A program made the position numbers and the translations under genes. The notes beneath the pieces were generated by a model that had not been told where the DNA came from, did not search any database, and saw only the letters and a list, made by a program, of their open reading frames with translations. A stretch of DNA of 16,472 bases from JAUIHN01 sp964556075 (GTDB taxonomy: Bacteria; Patescibacteriota; Saccharimonadia; Saccharimonadales; Saccharimonadaceae), in assembly GCA_964556075.1 (NCBI GenBank), contig CAZKUV010000015.1, forward strand, positions 1 through 16,472, read 5' to 3'. Below are positions 1 through 7,397 of the stretch, one piece after another (position 1 is the first letter of the stretch; the number at the start of each line of letters is the position of its first letter).

Positions 1-1
1 T

Positions 2-361
2 GAAATCGTCGGCGCTCGGCTCGAGGAAATTTTCGAAGCGGTCGCCAAAGAACTCAAGCGCGCGGGTCGGGCTGGCAAACTTCCAAGCGGTGTCGTCTTG
101 ACGGGAGGCACAGCGAAGATTCGAGGTATTAGTGACTACGCGAAAGAATACTTGGGACTCGCCGCCAAGGTAGGGTCGTCGACGGGATACGGCGGAGTCG
201 CCGATCATATCGAGGAGCCGCAGTTCGCGACGGCTGTCGGGCTGATGCTGCTCGACTCCGAAAATTATCAGCCGGTTCGAGGCACCAAGGATTCTGCGGT
301 CGGGGGTGTCAAAGACGCTGGTGGCCTGATAAAGAACTTTATAAGTAAGTTCAAGATCTAG
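2..361 (+). CDS. ftsA: FtsA, cell division actin-like protein (3' end only)
   Basis: This is the last 119 codons of ftsA; the start lies outside the window and frame 2 is open from the edge. FtsA is an actin-fold ATPase that tethers FtsZ filaments to the inner face of the membrane. The visible part matches the end of the family. ARLEEIFEAV is followed by the nucleotide-binding signature GVVLTGGTAKIRGI, and then by the ATAVGLMLL helix near the end of the actin core. After a spacer rich in G, D and K, the protein ends in a short amphipathic, basic tail (LIKNFISKFKI), as expected for the FtsA membrane-targeting helix. ftsZ follows 65 bases downstream, the classic order. Identity is confident from motif plus context. 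Confidence 0.93.
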   Translation, partial: EIVGARLEEIFEAVAKELKRAGRAGKLPSGVVLTGGTAKIRGISDYAKEYLGLAAKVGSSTGYGGVADHIEEPQFATAVGLMLLDSENYQPVRGTKDSAVGGVKDAGGLIKNFISKFKI

Positions 362-381
362 TAGGGGTCCTTACTAAGAAG

Positions 382-390
382 TGATATACT
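382..390 (+). promoter_or_regulatory. Extended -10 promoter for ftsZ
   Basis: TGA-TATACT reads as an extended -10 (TGn plus a 5/6 match to TATAAT). I see no convincing -35 at 16-18 bases upstream. The predicted start near 397 would give a leader of about 30 bases containing the ribosome site AGGGAG (409-414). The element would allow ftsZ to be transcribed separately from ftsA. Confidence 0.5.
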
Positions 391-426
391 AGATAACAAT
401 GAAATGCTAGGGAGAGTACGTAAGAA

Positions 427-1623
427 ATGCCTGAAGTAAAACCAAGCGAGATCCAATCTTTTGCCAGTATCAAGGTCGTCGGTGTCGGGGGTGCCGGGGG
501 TTCCGCGGTTAACCGTATGAAGGAAGCCGGACTTGGCGGTGTTCAATTCATCGCCATGAATACCGACGCGCAAGCTCTCCATAATTCTAAAGCCGACGTC
601 AAAATCCACCTCGGCCACAGCACAACCAACGGTCTTGGCGCCGGTGCGGATCCTGCAGTCGGTGAAGCGGCCGCCAATGAGTCGCGCGATGAAATCCGCG
701 ATGCGCTTGAAGGCGCGGACATGGTGTTCGTCACGATTGGTGCCGGCGGCGGCACTGGTAGCGGCGCGGGACATATCGTGGCTGAAATCGCCCGCGAGCT
801 CGGCATTTTGGTTGTCGGCGTCGCCACAAAGCCATTTAGTTTCGAGGGCGAGAAGCGACGACAAAACGCCGAGTGGGCTATTGCTCAGCTTGGTCGCAAG
901 GTAGATACGCTTATAACGATTCCAAACGACCGGCTGCTGCAAACAATCGATCGACGCACGCCGCTTCTAGAGACCTTTAAAATCGCTGACGACGTGCTTC
1001 GTCAGGGCGTACAGGGCATCTCTGAGCTTATTACCGAACACGGACTGATTAATCTAGATTTCGCCGACGTTAAAGCTATTATGAGCAACGCCGGTTCCGC
1101 TCTGATGGGTATCGGTCGCGCCAGTGGTGAGGACCGCGCCGCCGAGGCCGCCCAACAGGCCATAGAGTCGCCGCTCATCGAGGTTTCGATTGATGGCGCA
1201 AAAGGCGTACTCTTCAACGTTACCGGTGGCTACGATATGAGCATGAGCGAAATTCAGGAAGCAGCCGAAATTATTACGAGCGCAGTCAGCCCTGAAGCAA
1301 ATATTATCTTCGGCGCGACGTTGAAGCCTGACCTCGAGGATGAGCTGATTATCACGGTCATCGCCACCGGGTTTGACAGCGAGTACTTCGATGATGCGGA
1401 GGAAGCTACCGTCAGCAGCACAACTTCGACTGACTCGATTCCGGAAGAGGAAGTACAGGCTATTAACATGGATCTCGAGCAGCAGGACGCGGCTGCCAGC
1501 TTCGCGGACGAGCCAAGCGGTAATATCTGGGATCAGGCGACCCCTGAAGAGGACGATGAATCAGATATGCCCGCGTTCCTGCGACGCCGCAAAAAGAACA
1601 AACAATCCGACGAAGAATCCTAA
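427..1623 (+). CDS. ftsZ: FtsZ, tubulin-like cell division GTPase
   Basis: FtsZ (398 aa) polymerises into the cytokinetic Z-ring. The GTP-binding Rossmann start GVGGAGGSAVNRM is at residues 19-31. The tubulin signature loop GGGTGSG is at 107-113, where the usual GGGTGTGAAP has become GGGTGSGAGH. The GVATKPFSFEGEKRR strand-helix follows at 131-145. The catalytic T7 loop NLDFADV is at 209-215, so the acidic residues needed for GTP hydrolysis are present. An acidic, low-complexity linker (about 325-375) leads to the conserved C-terminal peptide DMPAFLRRR (380-388), which binds FtsA and other partners. ATG 427 follows AGGGAG at 409-414 with a rather long spacing. ftsA is upstream and nrdR begins 13 bases downstream. 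Length and architecture are normal; the GAGH variant is the only oddity. Confidence 0.97.
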   Translation: MPEVKPSEIQSFASIKVVGVGGAGGSAVNRMKEAGLGGVQFIAMNTDAQALHNSKADVKIHLGHSTTNGLGAGADPAVGEAAANESRDEIRDALEGADMVFVTIGAGGGTGSGAGHIVAEIARELGILVVGVATKPFSFEGEKRRQNAEWAIAQLGRKVDTLITIPNDRLLQTIDRRTPLLETFKIADDVLRQGVQGISELITEHGLINLDFADVKAIMSNAGSALMGIGRASGEDRAAEAAQQAIESPLIEVSIDGAKGVLFNVTGGYDMSMSEIQEAAEIITSAVSPEANIIFGATLKPDLEDELIITVIATGFDSEYFDDAEEATVSSTTSTDSIPEEEVQAINMDLEQQDAAASFADEPSGNIWDQATPEEDDESDMPAFLRRRKKNKQSDEES

Positions 1624-1636
1624 GAGGAGGTACTAG

Positions 1637-2104
1637 GTGAAGCACGGCCAGAAAATAGGTGATAGTCGTGTCATCGAGTCTAGGGAGTCTGCTGACGGCC
1701 TGACGATTCGGCGTCGACGCGAGACCCTCGATGGCAAGTACCGCTTTACGACGTACGAGCGCATTGAGCGCCCGCACCTTGACGTTATTAAAAAAGACGG
1801 CACTCGCGAGGCGTTCGACCGCGATAAACTCGCGCTCTCGGTCAAGCGTTCGGTCGGGAAGTTCTTCTCGTCCGATCTTGAGATCGAGCAGATCGTCTCG
1901 AGAGTTGAAGACGCTATGTACGAGCTCGGCGAGCCTCAAGTATCCTCTCAACAAATAGGAGATCGAGTGCTCGACGAACTCGCCGCCACGAACGAAGTCG
2001 CGTATGTTCGTTTCGCGAGCGTGTATCGAGAGTTCAAGACGCTTGATGAATTCGAGGAAATTTTAAAAGAGCAACGCCAAAAAGACAGGAAGGAGTCGGC
2101 ATGA
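1637..2104 (+). CDS. nrdR: NrdR-family regulator lacking zinc-ribbon cysteines
   Basis: NrdR is the nucleotide-sensing repressor of ribonucleotide reductase genes: an N-terminal zinc ribbon binds DNA and an ATP-cone binds ATP/dATP. This 155-residue protein keeps the family skeleton. It has DSRVIESR (9-16), IRRRRETLDGKYRFTTYERIE (24-44, the usual IRRRREC..C..RFTTYE region), VIKKDGTREAFDRDKL (50-65), and the ATP-cone through VAYVRFASVYREFKTLDEFEEIL. All four zinc-ligand cysteines are replaced. The first pair reads H3/K6 and the second T30/G33, and the whole protein contains no cysteine. The GTG start is set by an excellent AGGAGG at 1625-1630, six bases upstream. The 3' end overlaps the next gene by ATGA. 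Family membership is secure. Whether it still binds DNA, and how, is open. Confidence 0.9.
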   Translation: MKHGQKIGDSRVIESRESADGLTIRRRRETLDGKYRFTTYERIERPHLDVIKKDGTREAFDRDKLALSVKRSVGKFFSSDLEIEQIVSRVEDAMYELGEPQVSSQQIGDRVLDELAATNEVAYVRFASVYREFKTLDEFEEILKEQRQKDRKESA

Positions 2105-2358
2105 GAGTCGCGGTAGTGTATAAATACGAAAGCGACCACGCGAGAGAGGTGCTGGACTATCTGCGCGACGTCGAGCGGCAGACGGGACATGAAATCGAGG
2201 AAATCGACCCTGACAGTAGGGACGGCTCGGCGTTTTGCCGCGTCTATGACATTGTCGAGTATCCGACGATGGTCGCTCTTGACGATGACGGCAGGCTATT
2301 GCAGATGTGGCGCGGTTCTCCACTTCCGACCATCAACGAAGTCACCTATTATTTCTAA
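2101..2358 (+). CDS. Small thioredoxin-fold protein without CxxC
   Basis: This 85-residue soluble protein starts on the ATG that overlaps the nrdR TGA (ATGA), so the two are probably translationally coupled. An initial strand MRVAVVYKY leads into a helix (about 10-27), a second strand EIEEIDPDS, and then YDIVEYPTMVALDDDGRLL. That last element has the form of the thioredoxin 'V..yPT...f.dG' segment, with the cis-proline at about residue 60. The redox CxxC after strand one is absent (the position reads KYESDHA). The single cysteine is in DGSAFCRVYDI. It is therefore unlikely to be a dithiol oxidoreductase and may be a binding or structural variant. The fold assignment rests on motif shape only, and I do not know a named family for it. 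Confidence 0.72.
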   Translation: MRVAVVYKYESDHAREVLDYLRDVERQTGHEIEEIDPDSRDGSAFCRVYDIVEYPTMVALDDDGRLLQMWRGSPLPTINEVTYYF

Positions 2359-2380
2359 CGCTTCCGGTGTAGGCATGAGC

Positions 2381-2409
2381 TTTACACCTCATGAAAAAGG
2401 CTCTATTAT
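2381..2409 (+). promoter_or_regulatory. Sigma-70-type promoter for the doxX gene
   Basis: TTTACA (2381-2386) and TATTAT (2404-2409) are each 5/6 matches to consensus with an ideal 17-base spacer, giving a start near 2416, 23 bases before the gene. The -35 lies inside two mutually exclusive short inverted repeats, GGTGTA/TACACC (2366-2371 and 2383-2388) and CATGAG/CTCATG (2374-2379 and 2388-2393). These could end the upstream transcript or bind a regulator, but no U-tract is present. Confidence 0.65.
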
Positions 2410-2438
2410 GAGTGCATAATTCTATAAAGGGGTGAGGT

Positions 2439-2957
2439 ATGCCACGAACACGAAAAAGTAACTCGAACAACGCAAACGCATGGTTGATTGTGACGCTAGC
2501 GGTAACCCGCGTGCTCATGGGATTCGTATTTCTGTGGGCGTTTTTTGATAAGCTGCTGGGTCTCGGCTACTCGACAAAGCTGGAACATGCTCTCATCAAC
2601 GGCGGATCGCCGACTACCGGCTACCTAAGCAGTCTTGACGGAACGTTTTCGGCGTTCTTTAACAGCCTAGCGGGAAACCCTTTCGTCGACATGCTCTTTA
2701 TGCTTGGACTCCTTGGCGTCGGAGTTGGTCTGACGTTTGGTATCGCCATGCGCATCAGCGTCATCGCCGGTTCGTTGATGTTGTTTTTGATGTGGCTCGC
2801 AGCGTTACCGATTTCGACCAATCCATTCGTCGACGACCACGTCATGTATATCTGCGTGCTTGTTATCCTTGGATTCGCGTATCCGTTGCAACGTCTGAGT
2901 CTTGGGGGAACCTGGCGGTCGCTTGATTTCGTTAAGAACAACCGCTGGCTAGAATAG
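2439..2957 (+). CDS. DoxX-family integral membrane protein
   Basis: This 172-residue protein has four predicted membrane segments: about 14-36 (WLIVTLAVTRVLMGFVFLW), 83-104, 106-126 and 134-152. A basic, Asn-rich N-terminus precedes the first. The pattern R-x3-G-x2-F-x3-F-x2-K in segment one, an extracytoplasmic NGGSPTTGYL...GTFSAFFNSLAGNPFVD loop, and the LP...NPFVDDHVMY segment fit the DoxX superfamily. I associate this variant with Saccharibacteria. DoxX proteins are small quinone- or thiol-linked membrane proteins. In Mycobacterium one forms an oxidoreductase complex, but the function here is unproven. ATG 2439 follows a GGGGTGAGG ribosome site. It has its own promoter and is probably a single-gene unit. 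The following 100 bases before the RCC1 gene hold no clear promoter or terminator. Confidence 0.85.
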   Translation: MPRTRKSNSNNANAWLIVTLAVTRVLMGFVFLWAFFDKLLGLGYSTKLEHALINGGSPTTGYLSSLDGTFSAFFNSLAGNPFVDMLFMLGLLGVGVGLTFGIAMRISVIAGSLMLFLMWLAALPISTNPFVDDHVMYICVLVILGFAYPLQRLSLGGTWRSLDFVKNNRWLE

Positions 2958-3058
2958 TTCGCGGGAAGTTTCGCAACGAATGTTCCGGGGACTGGCAGGA
3001 CATATCGATACAGAGAGTTTGATTGAGTGAGTTCAGTTCCGCGTTTTAAAGGAGCCTG

Positions 3059-6000
3059 GTGAAAAAAACAAACGTCATTATTCGGGATAGGGTAATCATA
3101 CGGTGCCTACTAGGCGCATTGATTGCTATTATACCGTTTTTGACGCTCTTCGTGTTTTTTGACGCCGATGCTAAGGTCGGTAGTAGTCCGTTGCTTGTAA
3201 GACAAGTCGTAGTAGCGGATGAAGGTTCCTGCGCGCTTGCGTCGGACCATTGGGTGTACTGTTGGGGAGGTAGTGCTGATGGACGCCTTGGAAACGGGAA
3301 TCCGCTAGATCAGCCGAGTCCCGCTCCGATTAGTCGCGGAGAAATTCCAAACGACGCGCTCATCACCCAGATTGCTGCCGGGGACGCGCATGTCTGCGCG
3401 CTAGCCTCGAATCATAAGGCGTACTGTTGGGGTAATGGCGCCAATGGACGGCTAGGAAATGGCGATACGGTTAATCAAGACGAGCCGGTCGAGGTCGCGG
3501 CAGGCGGAATGCCGGGAGGAGTATCGATTCGTCGTCTCGCGGCCGGGGCTGAACATACCTGCGCTATCGCGTCGAACAACCTGGCGTACTGTTGGGGTAA
3601 TGGCGCCAATGGACGGCTAGGAAATGGCGATACCGTAGACCAAGACGAGCCAGTTGAAGTTATGGAGGGGGATATCGATGGAGCGGCTACGTTCGTGGAC
3701 CTCGCGCTTGGAGGCAGACATACCTGTGGGATTACATCCAGGGGCGAAGGTTTCTGCTGGGGATACGCGGGGGATGGGCAACTTGGCAATAACCACGATT
3801 CTGATGCTGACCCAGCGGAGTACAGCGAACCGGTAGCTATTGAGGAAGGGGACATGCCCTCGGGCGCGACACTGAGGAGCGTTTCAGCTGGAGCCGAACA
3901 CACCTGCGTCCTCGCTTCGGATAACTGGATTTACTGTACTGGACTTTCGGCGAACGGTCGGCTTGGCGACGGCGTCGTCTCCGATGCTCGGTACGTTCCA
4001 ATCGCTGTTGACCTAGGGGATGTACCCTCGGGCGAAACCTTCCTTTCTGTTTCGGCTGGAGCCGAGCACACCTGCGCCATCGCTTCGAATCATAAGGCGT
4101 ACTGTTGGGGTAATGGCGAGGACGGACAGGTCGGACATGGCGAATCGGGTTCAGGAGCTTCGCAGATACTATCTCCCGTTGAGGTTGCTTTAGGAGAGAT
4201 ACCTTCGGGCGTCGATGCGTTGCAGTTAGGTGCGGGGAGCAGTCATACTTGCGCTATCGGGTCGGATGGGAAGGCGTACTGCTGGGGATCAGCTGAACAT
4301 GGTCGACTCGGTAACGGACAGACGACAGCCATATTCGATACTCCGGTCGAAACTTTGGACGTACTAAGAGGCGTCAGTGTCTCCCAGTCGGTCTACCGCG
4401 CGTACGGCCCATCGGCCACGACGTCGCCAGGTTCACCGCTGGCTGCGGATAACACACCGGCGACGCTAAGTTCTATCGGGACAGATTTTCGCATTCGCAT
4501 CGGCCTTACCAATCTCGAGACGGATGCGCTGCTCGCTGAAACCGTCTCGCTTTACGAATATCATACTTGCGCTATCGGGTCGGATGGGAAGGCGTACTGC
4601 TGGGGAGAGGGCAGCATCGGGGAGCTCGGTGTCGGGGCGAATACCCAGTCATCAACTCCGCTTCAGACTTCACAGGGTCAAATACCAGAGGGGGTATTTC
4701 TGACCGAGATATCGTTAGGAAGAAATCACGCCTGCGCGCTTGGCTCGGACCATTGGGTATATTGCTGGGGTAGCGGCGCCAACGGTCGACTTGGCAACAA
4801 CAGTACATCGGCTCGGAATACCCCATACGCGATATCCCAAGGGGATATACCATCAGGGGTCACCTTGCTTCAAGTAACATCCGGATACGATTTCAGTTGC
4901 GCGCTCGGATCAGATTACTGGGTGTACTGTTGGGGCGAAGGACAGTATGGCAGGTTAGGGAACGGCGCCGAAACGGACGTATTAGTTCCGAAGGCGATAG
5001 TTCGAGGGGAAATTCCAAACGATGTCACGATTACCGACATCGACGCAGGTGATTTGTTTATGTGTTCGATTGGTTCAGATAAAAAAGCCTACTGTTGGGG
5101 CGACGGATTCAGAGGTCAGCTTGGGGACGGAGATACCGACGACGAGTTTACGCCGGTCGCCGCCTTAAACGGAGAGATTCCGGCCGGGGAAGGGCTGCTC
5201 GACATAACAGCTGGGTCATACCATACCTGCGCGGTTGCTACCAACCACTGGGCGTATTGCTGGGGGTACGGCGCTGGCGGACGACTGGGAAACAATTCGT
5301 CGACGCAGCGAGAAACCCCGGTCGCTATAGTTAACGGCCAGATACCGAGCGGTCGCTCCATTCGGCAAGTATCGGGCGGCGCCGAGCATACCTGCGCTGT
5401 CGCTTCAGATAACCAGGCGTACTGCTGGGGCGCAGGAGGCAATGGTCGACTCGGTAACGGCGCGACGAGCAACCAGTCGACGCCACGGTCGGTGCTCCAG
5501 GGAGAATCTCCAACTGGCAGCACGATCAAAGAAGTTCGTGCGGGCAGATATACGACGTGCGCGGTCACGCTGGAACACCGGTTGTATTGTTGGGGCGACG
5601 GTAGCGATGGACAGCTCGGCAATGGTTCCACGCCGGATACGCAGAGCGAACCGGTAGCGACGGTACAGGGAGAAATGGTGGATGAAAGCGCGACCATAGT
5701 TCCAGAAATGCTCGACCTAGAGCTCCAGGTCGCTCCGCTCGGATCGGCTGAAACCTGCGAGGCGGTCACCTCGGGGTGGGTACCGGTCAACGGAACCAGC
5801 CCGATTAATTGGGCGATTGCGCCCCCGAGTCACGGTACGGCCATCGGTACGTTCGGAAGCGATCCGGCCGACCCGACCTCGTTCGGTCTGGTGCACCAAT
5901 CTATTGTTCAGAGCGGCGGTTTCACTAACGACGAGCCCATTGGTCCGCAGCAAACCGGTCTTTGGGACTTTGTGCTCCATGATCGGACGCTCGCGTCTAA

Positions 6001-6631
6001 CGCAGACTACTGCCTGCGGATTGATCCGGCGGCGCTCTATCTTTCCATTGACGAATACGATGTCGTGCCGCAACTGACAACGGCGACAGGAGTACTCGAC
6101 ATCGGGTTCGTCGATGAACACGGTGATCCAGTGACCGGTCCGGCTTCCGATACTCCGTTTACGTCGGTCACAGCCAAAAACGTAGCCCAGACCGCGACCG
6201 CTGAACTCCTCAGTCTGGAGACAAAGCTACTCTCGATACATAACAGCATGAGCAGCGGCGGTTGGAACGTGACGATTGCCGCGACCGACGGACCATCCGC
6301 GGCGTGGGTATCGGATACTGACAGCTATCCGTACAACGCGGCAACTAGTGCCGACGGGCAACTCAGTGTGGATTTAAGCGGAGCGAGCAGGATAGCGGTC
6401 GGTGCCGATCCGACGGGGGCGCCGTGTTCGACGACGGGAGTAACCACGGGAAACGGTGTCATCAGTTTCAGCGACGTAGTAAGCTCGATTTCGCTACTGA
6501 CAGGCGACGAGTCATCGCAGTTCAATTGCGTCTGGAAACTAAGCGACGTTTTGCTCAGACAAACCATCCCAGCCCAGCAGCCGGAAGGGACGTATCATCT
6601 GGGACTTACTATCACGATTGTTGCGAATTAG
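3059..6631 (+). CDS. Large exported RCC1-repeat protein, two 7-blade propellers plus WxL-like C-terminus
   Basis: This 1190-residue exported protein starts at GTG 3059, set by AAAGGAG at 3048-3054. Residues about 19-43 form a signal segment ending in DADA. Fourteen RCC1-type repeats of about 52-57 residues follow. Their pattern is G-x3-HTCA(L/I)xSDxxxYCWGxGxxGRLGNG...P(V)...G(E/D)(I/M)P. Repeats 1-7 span about 50-440 and repeats 8-14 about 497-880, which fits two seven-bladed beta-propellers. Every repeat carries C-x9-C (for example C58/C68), giving 28 cysteines. Between the sets lies a segment (441-497) with YRAYGPSATTSPGSPLAADN and FRIRIGLTN. After repeat 14, residues 884-1000 (LDLELQVAPLGSAETC ... 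GLWDFVLHD ... YCLRID) look like the rest of the same domain. Residues about 1011-1190 match the whole mature part of the next gene's product. There is no sorting signal or C-terminal membrane anchor. Likely a surface adhesin or interaction scaffold; its ligand is unknown. Confidence 0.88.
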   Translation: MKKTNVIIRDRVIIRCLLGALIAIIPFLTLFVFFDADAKVGSSPLLVRQVVVADEGSCALASDHWVYCWGGSADGRLGNGNPLDQPSPAPISRGEIPNDALITQIAAGDAHVCALASNHKAYCWGNGANGRLGNGDTVNQDEPVEVAAGGMPGGVSIRRLAAGAEHTCAIASNNLAYCWGNGANGRLGNGDTVDQDEPVEVMEGDIDGAATFVDLALGGRHTCGITSRGEGFCWGYAGDGQLGNNHDSDADPAEYSEPVAIEEGDMPSGATLRSVSAGAEHTCVLASDNWIYCTGLSANGRLGDGVVSDARYVPIAVDLGDVPSGETFLSVSAGAEHTCAIASNHKAYCWGNGEDGQVGHGESGSGASQILSPVEVALGEIPSGVDALQLGAGSSHTCAIGSDGKAYCWGSAEHGRLGNGQTTAIFDTPVETLDVLRGVSVSQSVYRAYGPSATTSPGSPLAADNTPATLSSIGTDFRIRIGLTNLETDALLAETVSLYEYHTCAIGSDGKAYCWGEGSIGELGVGANTQSSTPLQTSQGQIPEGVFLTEISLGRNHACALGSDHWVYCWGSGANGRLGNNSTSARNTPYAISQGDIPSGVTLLQVTSGYDFSCALGSDYWVYCWGEGQYGRLGNGAETDVLVPKAIVRGEIPNDVTITDIDAGDLFMCSIGSDKKAYCWGDGFRGQLGDGDTDDEFTPVAALNGEIPAGEGLLDITAGSYHTCAVATNHWAYCWGYGAGGRLGNNSSTQRETPVAIVNGQIPSGRSIRQVSGGAEHTCAVASDNQAYCWGAGGNGRLGNGATSNQSTPRSVLQGESPTGSTIKEVRAGRYTTCAVTLEHRLYCWGDGSDGQLGNGSTPDTQSEPVATVQGEMVDESATIVPEMLDLELQVAPLGSAETCEAVTSGWVPVNGTSPINWAIAPPSHGTAIGTFGSDPADPTSFGLVHQSIVQSGGFTNDEPIGPQQTGLWDFVLHDRTLASNADYCLRIDPAALYLSIDEYDVVPQLTTATGVLDIGFVDEHGDPVTGPASDTPFTSVTAKNVAQTATAELLSLETKLLSIHNSMSSGGWNVTIAATDGPSAAWVSDTDSYPYNAATSADGQLSVDLSGASRIAVGADPTGAPCSTTGVTTGNGVISFSDVVSSISLLTGDESSQFNCVWKLSDVLLRQTIPAQQPEGTYHLGLTITIVAN
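3419..3633 (+). repeat. 50-bp identical direct repeats (RCC1 repeats 2 and 3)
   Basis: Bases 3419-3468 and 3584-3633 are identical over 50 bases, starting GCGTACTGTTGGGG. They are 165 bases (55 codons) apart, exactly one propeller blade. Identity at synonymous positions indicates recent duplication or gene conversion. A shorter related copy, AATCATAAGGCGTACTGTTG onward, recurs near 4088. Confidence 0.9.
4243..4606 (+). repeat. 46-bp identical direct repeats flanking the inter-propeller segment
   Basis: Bases 4243-4288 and 4561-4606 are identical for 46 bases, starting TCATACTTGCGC. They are 318 bases apart, in RCC1 repeat 7 (last of the first set) and repeat 8 (first of the second set). They bracket the non-repeat segment that separates the two propellers, and would permit deletion or exchange of that segment by recombination. 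Confidence 0.9.
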
Positions 6632-6635
6632 ACCA

Positions 6636-6664
6636 TGGACAAAACATAAGGATTGTGCTACATT
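6636..6664 (+). promoter_or_regulatory. Promoter for the small WxL-like protein
   Basis: TGGACA (6636-6641, 5/6) and TACATT (6659-6664) are separated by 17 bases, with a TGTGC extended -10 immediately upstream of the hexamer. The predicted start near 6671 gives a leader of about 24 bases with AAGGA at 6678-6682. It allows strong independent expression of the following small surface protein. Confidence 0.7.
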
Positions 6665-6694
6665 GAATGCAGTAAAAAAGGATAACAAAAAGTC

Positions 6695-7327
6695 ATGAAA
6701 ATAAACAGAAAAATTGCATCAGGCGCATTTGCGGTCGCAGGCGTTACTGCGATTGCTCTGGCACCTTACGTCGTGAACGCCGCGGAAGACGCTACGTCAA
6801 CACTGACGCAGCAGATTACAGCCGGCAATCTTAGCACCAGTATTTTAGACGCTAACGGCGACGAAGTCGCGAGCCCGTCGTTTGCTATGTCTGCTGCGAC
6901 GGTATCTAACGAACAGCAGTCAGTGAACGGTACGTTTGGTACCAACTCTCAGCGGATAACCGTGGACAACCCGCAGGCCGCTGAAACTTGGACTCTGTCG
7001 CTCAACGTGGCGGAACCAGGAACGAGCGAGTGGACTAGCGGTAGCGATAGCTACGCGTATAACGACTCGGCACCAAATGGACGGCTGACGGTCGATCCGT
7101 CTACCGGAACGATTACCGTCCTCATCGGCGATTCGACAGGCATTTCCCTTGGTAGCTCGGCGAGCTTCTCGGGTACGAGCCCAATCACGCTGATGAGCGC
7201 CGACAATACGTCGAGTCCGGTTTGGAACGGATACGTAACGGGAATCACTTTAACGCAGACGATTCCAGCTGGCCAACCGGCGGGTAGTTATACGTTGGAT
7301 ATGGTGCAGACGGTTACCGCGAGCTAA
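6695..7327 (+). CDS. Small exported WxL-like surface protein
   Basis: This 210-residue secreted protein has a signal peptide at 1-30 (KINRK, then a hydrophobic core, ending VVNAA). The mature part is one beta-rich domain without cysteine or membrane anchor. It aligns with the C-terminal domain of the 3059-6631 product at several points. WTLSLNVAEPG (99-109) matches WNVTIAATDGP there; SGSDSYAYN matches SDTDSYPYN; and QTIPAGQPAGSYTL (188-201) matches QTIPAQQPEGTYHL. The layout (a strand entering an 'ITVDNP...WTLSL' core and a closing 'aGsYt' strand) resembles the WxL domain of Firmicutes, which attaches to the wall without covalent linkage. The DUF916-like gene next door supports this, although a literal pair of WxL motifs is not present. 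It has its own promoter, so it may be an abundant surface subunit. Confidence 0.75.
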   Translation: MKINRKIASGAFAVAGVTAIALAPYVVNAAEDATSTLTQQITAGNLSTSILDANGDEVASPSFAMSAATVSNEQQSVNGTFGTNSQRITVDNPQAAETWTLSLNVAEPGTSEWTSGSDSYAYNDSAPNGRLTVDPSTGTITVLIGDSTGISLGSSASFSGTSPITLMSADNTSSPVWNGYVTGITLTQTIPAGQPAGSYTLDMVQTVTAS

Positions 7328-7352
7328 GCAAATTAATAACACGATCCTACTT

Positions 7353-7397
7353 GTTGACCTACAGCCTGCTTGGCCGTAGGTCAACGTCTTGGGAGAC
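7353..7397 (+). promoter_or_regulatory. Tandem stem-loops in the leader of the DUF916-like gene
   Basis: GTTGACCTAC (7353-7362) and GTAGGTCAAC (7376-7385) form a perfect 10-bp inverted repeat. The loop contains a further GCC/GGC pairing. A second hairpin, CGTCT-TGGG-AGACG (7385-7397), abuts it, and the ribosome site AAAGGAG follows at 7401-7407. No U-tract follows, so this is not a standard terminator. It may be a partial attenuator or an mRNA-stabilising element that lets the upstream small protein be made in excess of the membrane proteins. A DNA operator is an alternative. Confidence 0.6.

Noticed and set aside
358..942. 194-aa open frame on the - strand overlapping ftsZ
   Set aside because: It is antisense to a well-conserved gene, has no recognisable motif, and reads as a codon-bias shadow.
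2102..2104. TGA read as an amino acid, as in some CPR lineages
   Set aside because: TGA ends nrdR exactly where the family ends and also ends the metallopeptidase, so the standard code applies.
3200..5700. Regularly spaced repeats as a CRISPR-like array
   Set aside because: The period is about 165 bases, in frame and coding, with diverged units that match RCC1 blades.
5116..5790. 224-aa open frame on the - strand in the RCC1 gene
   Set aside because: Its repeated pattern mirrors the RCC1 repeats on the opposite strand, and it has no ribosome site or start context.
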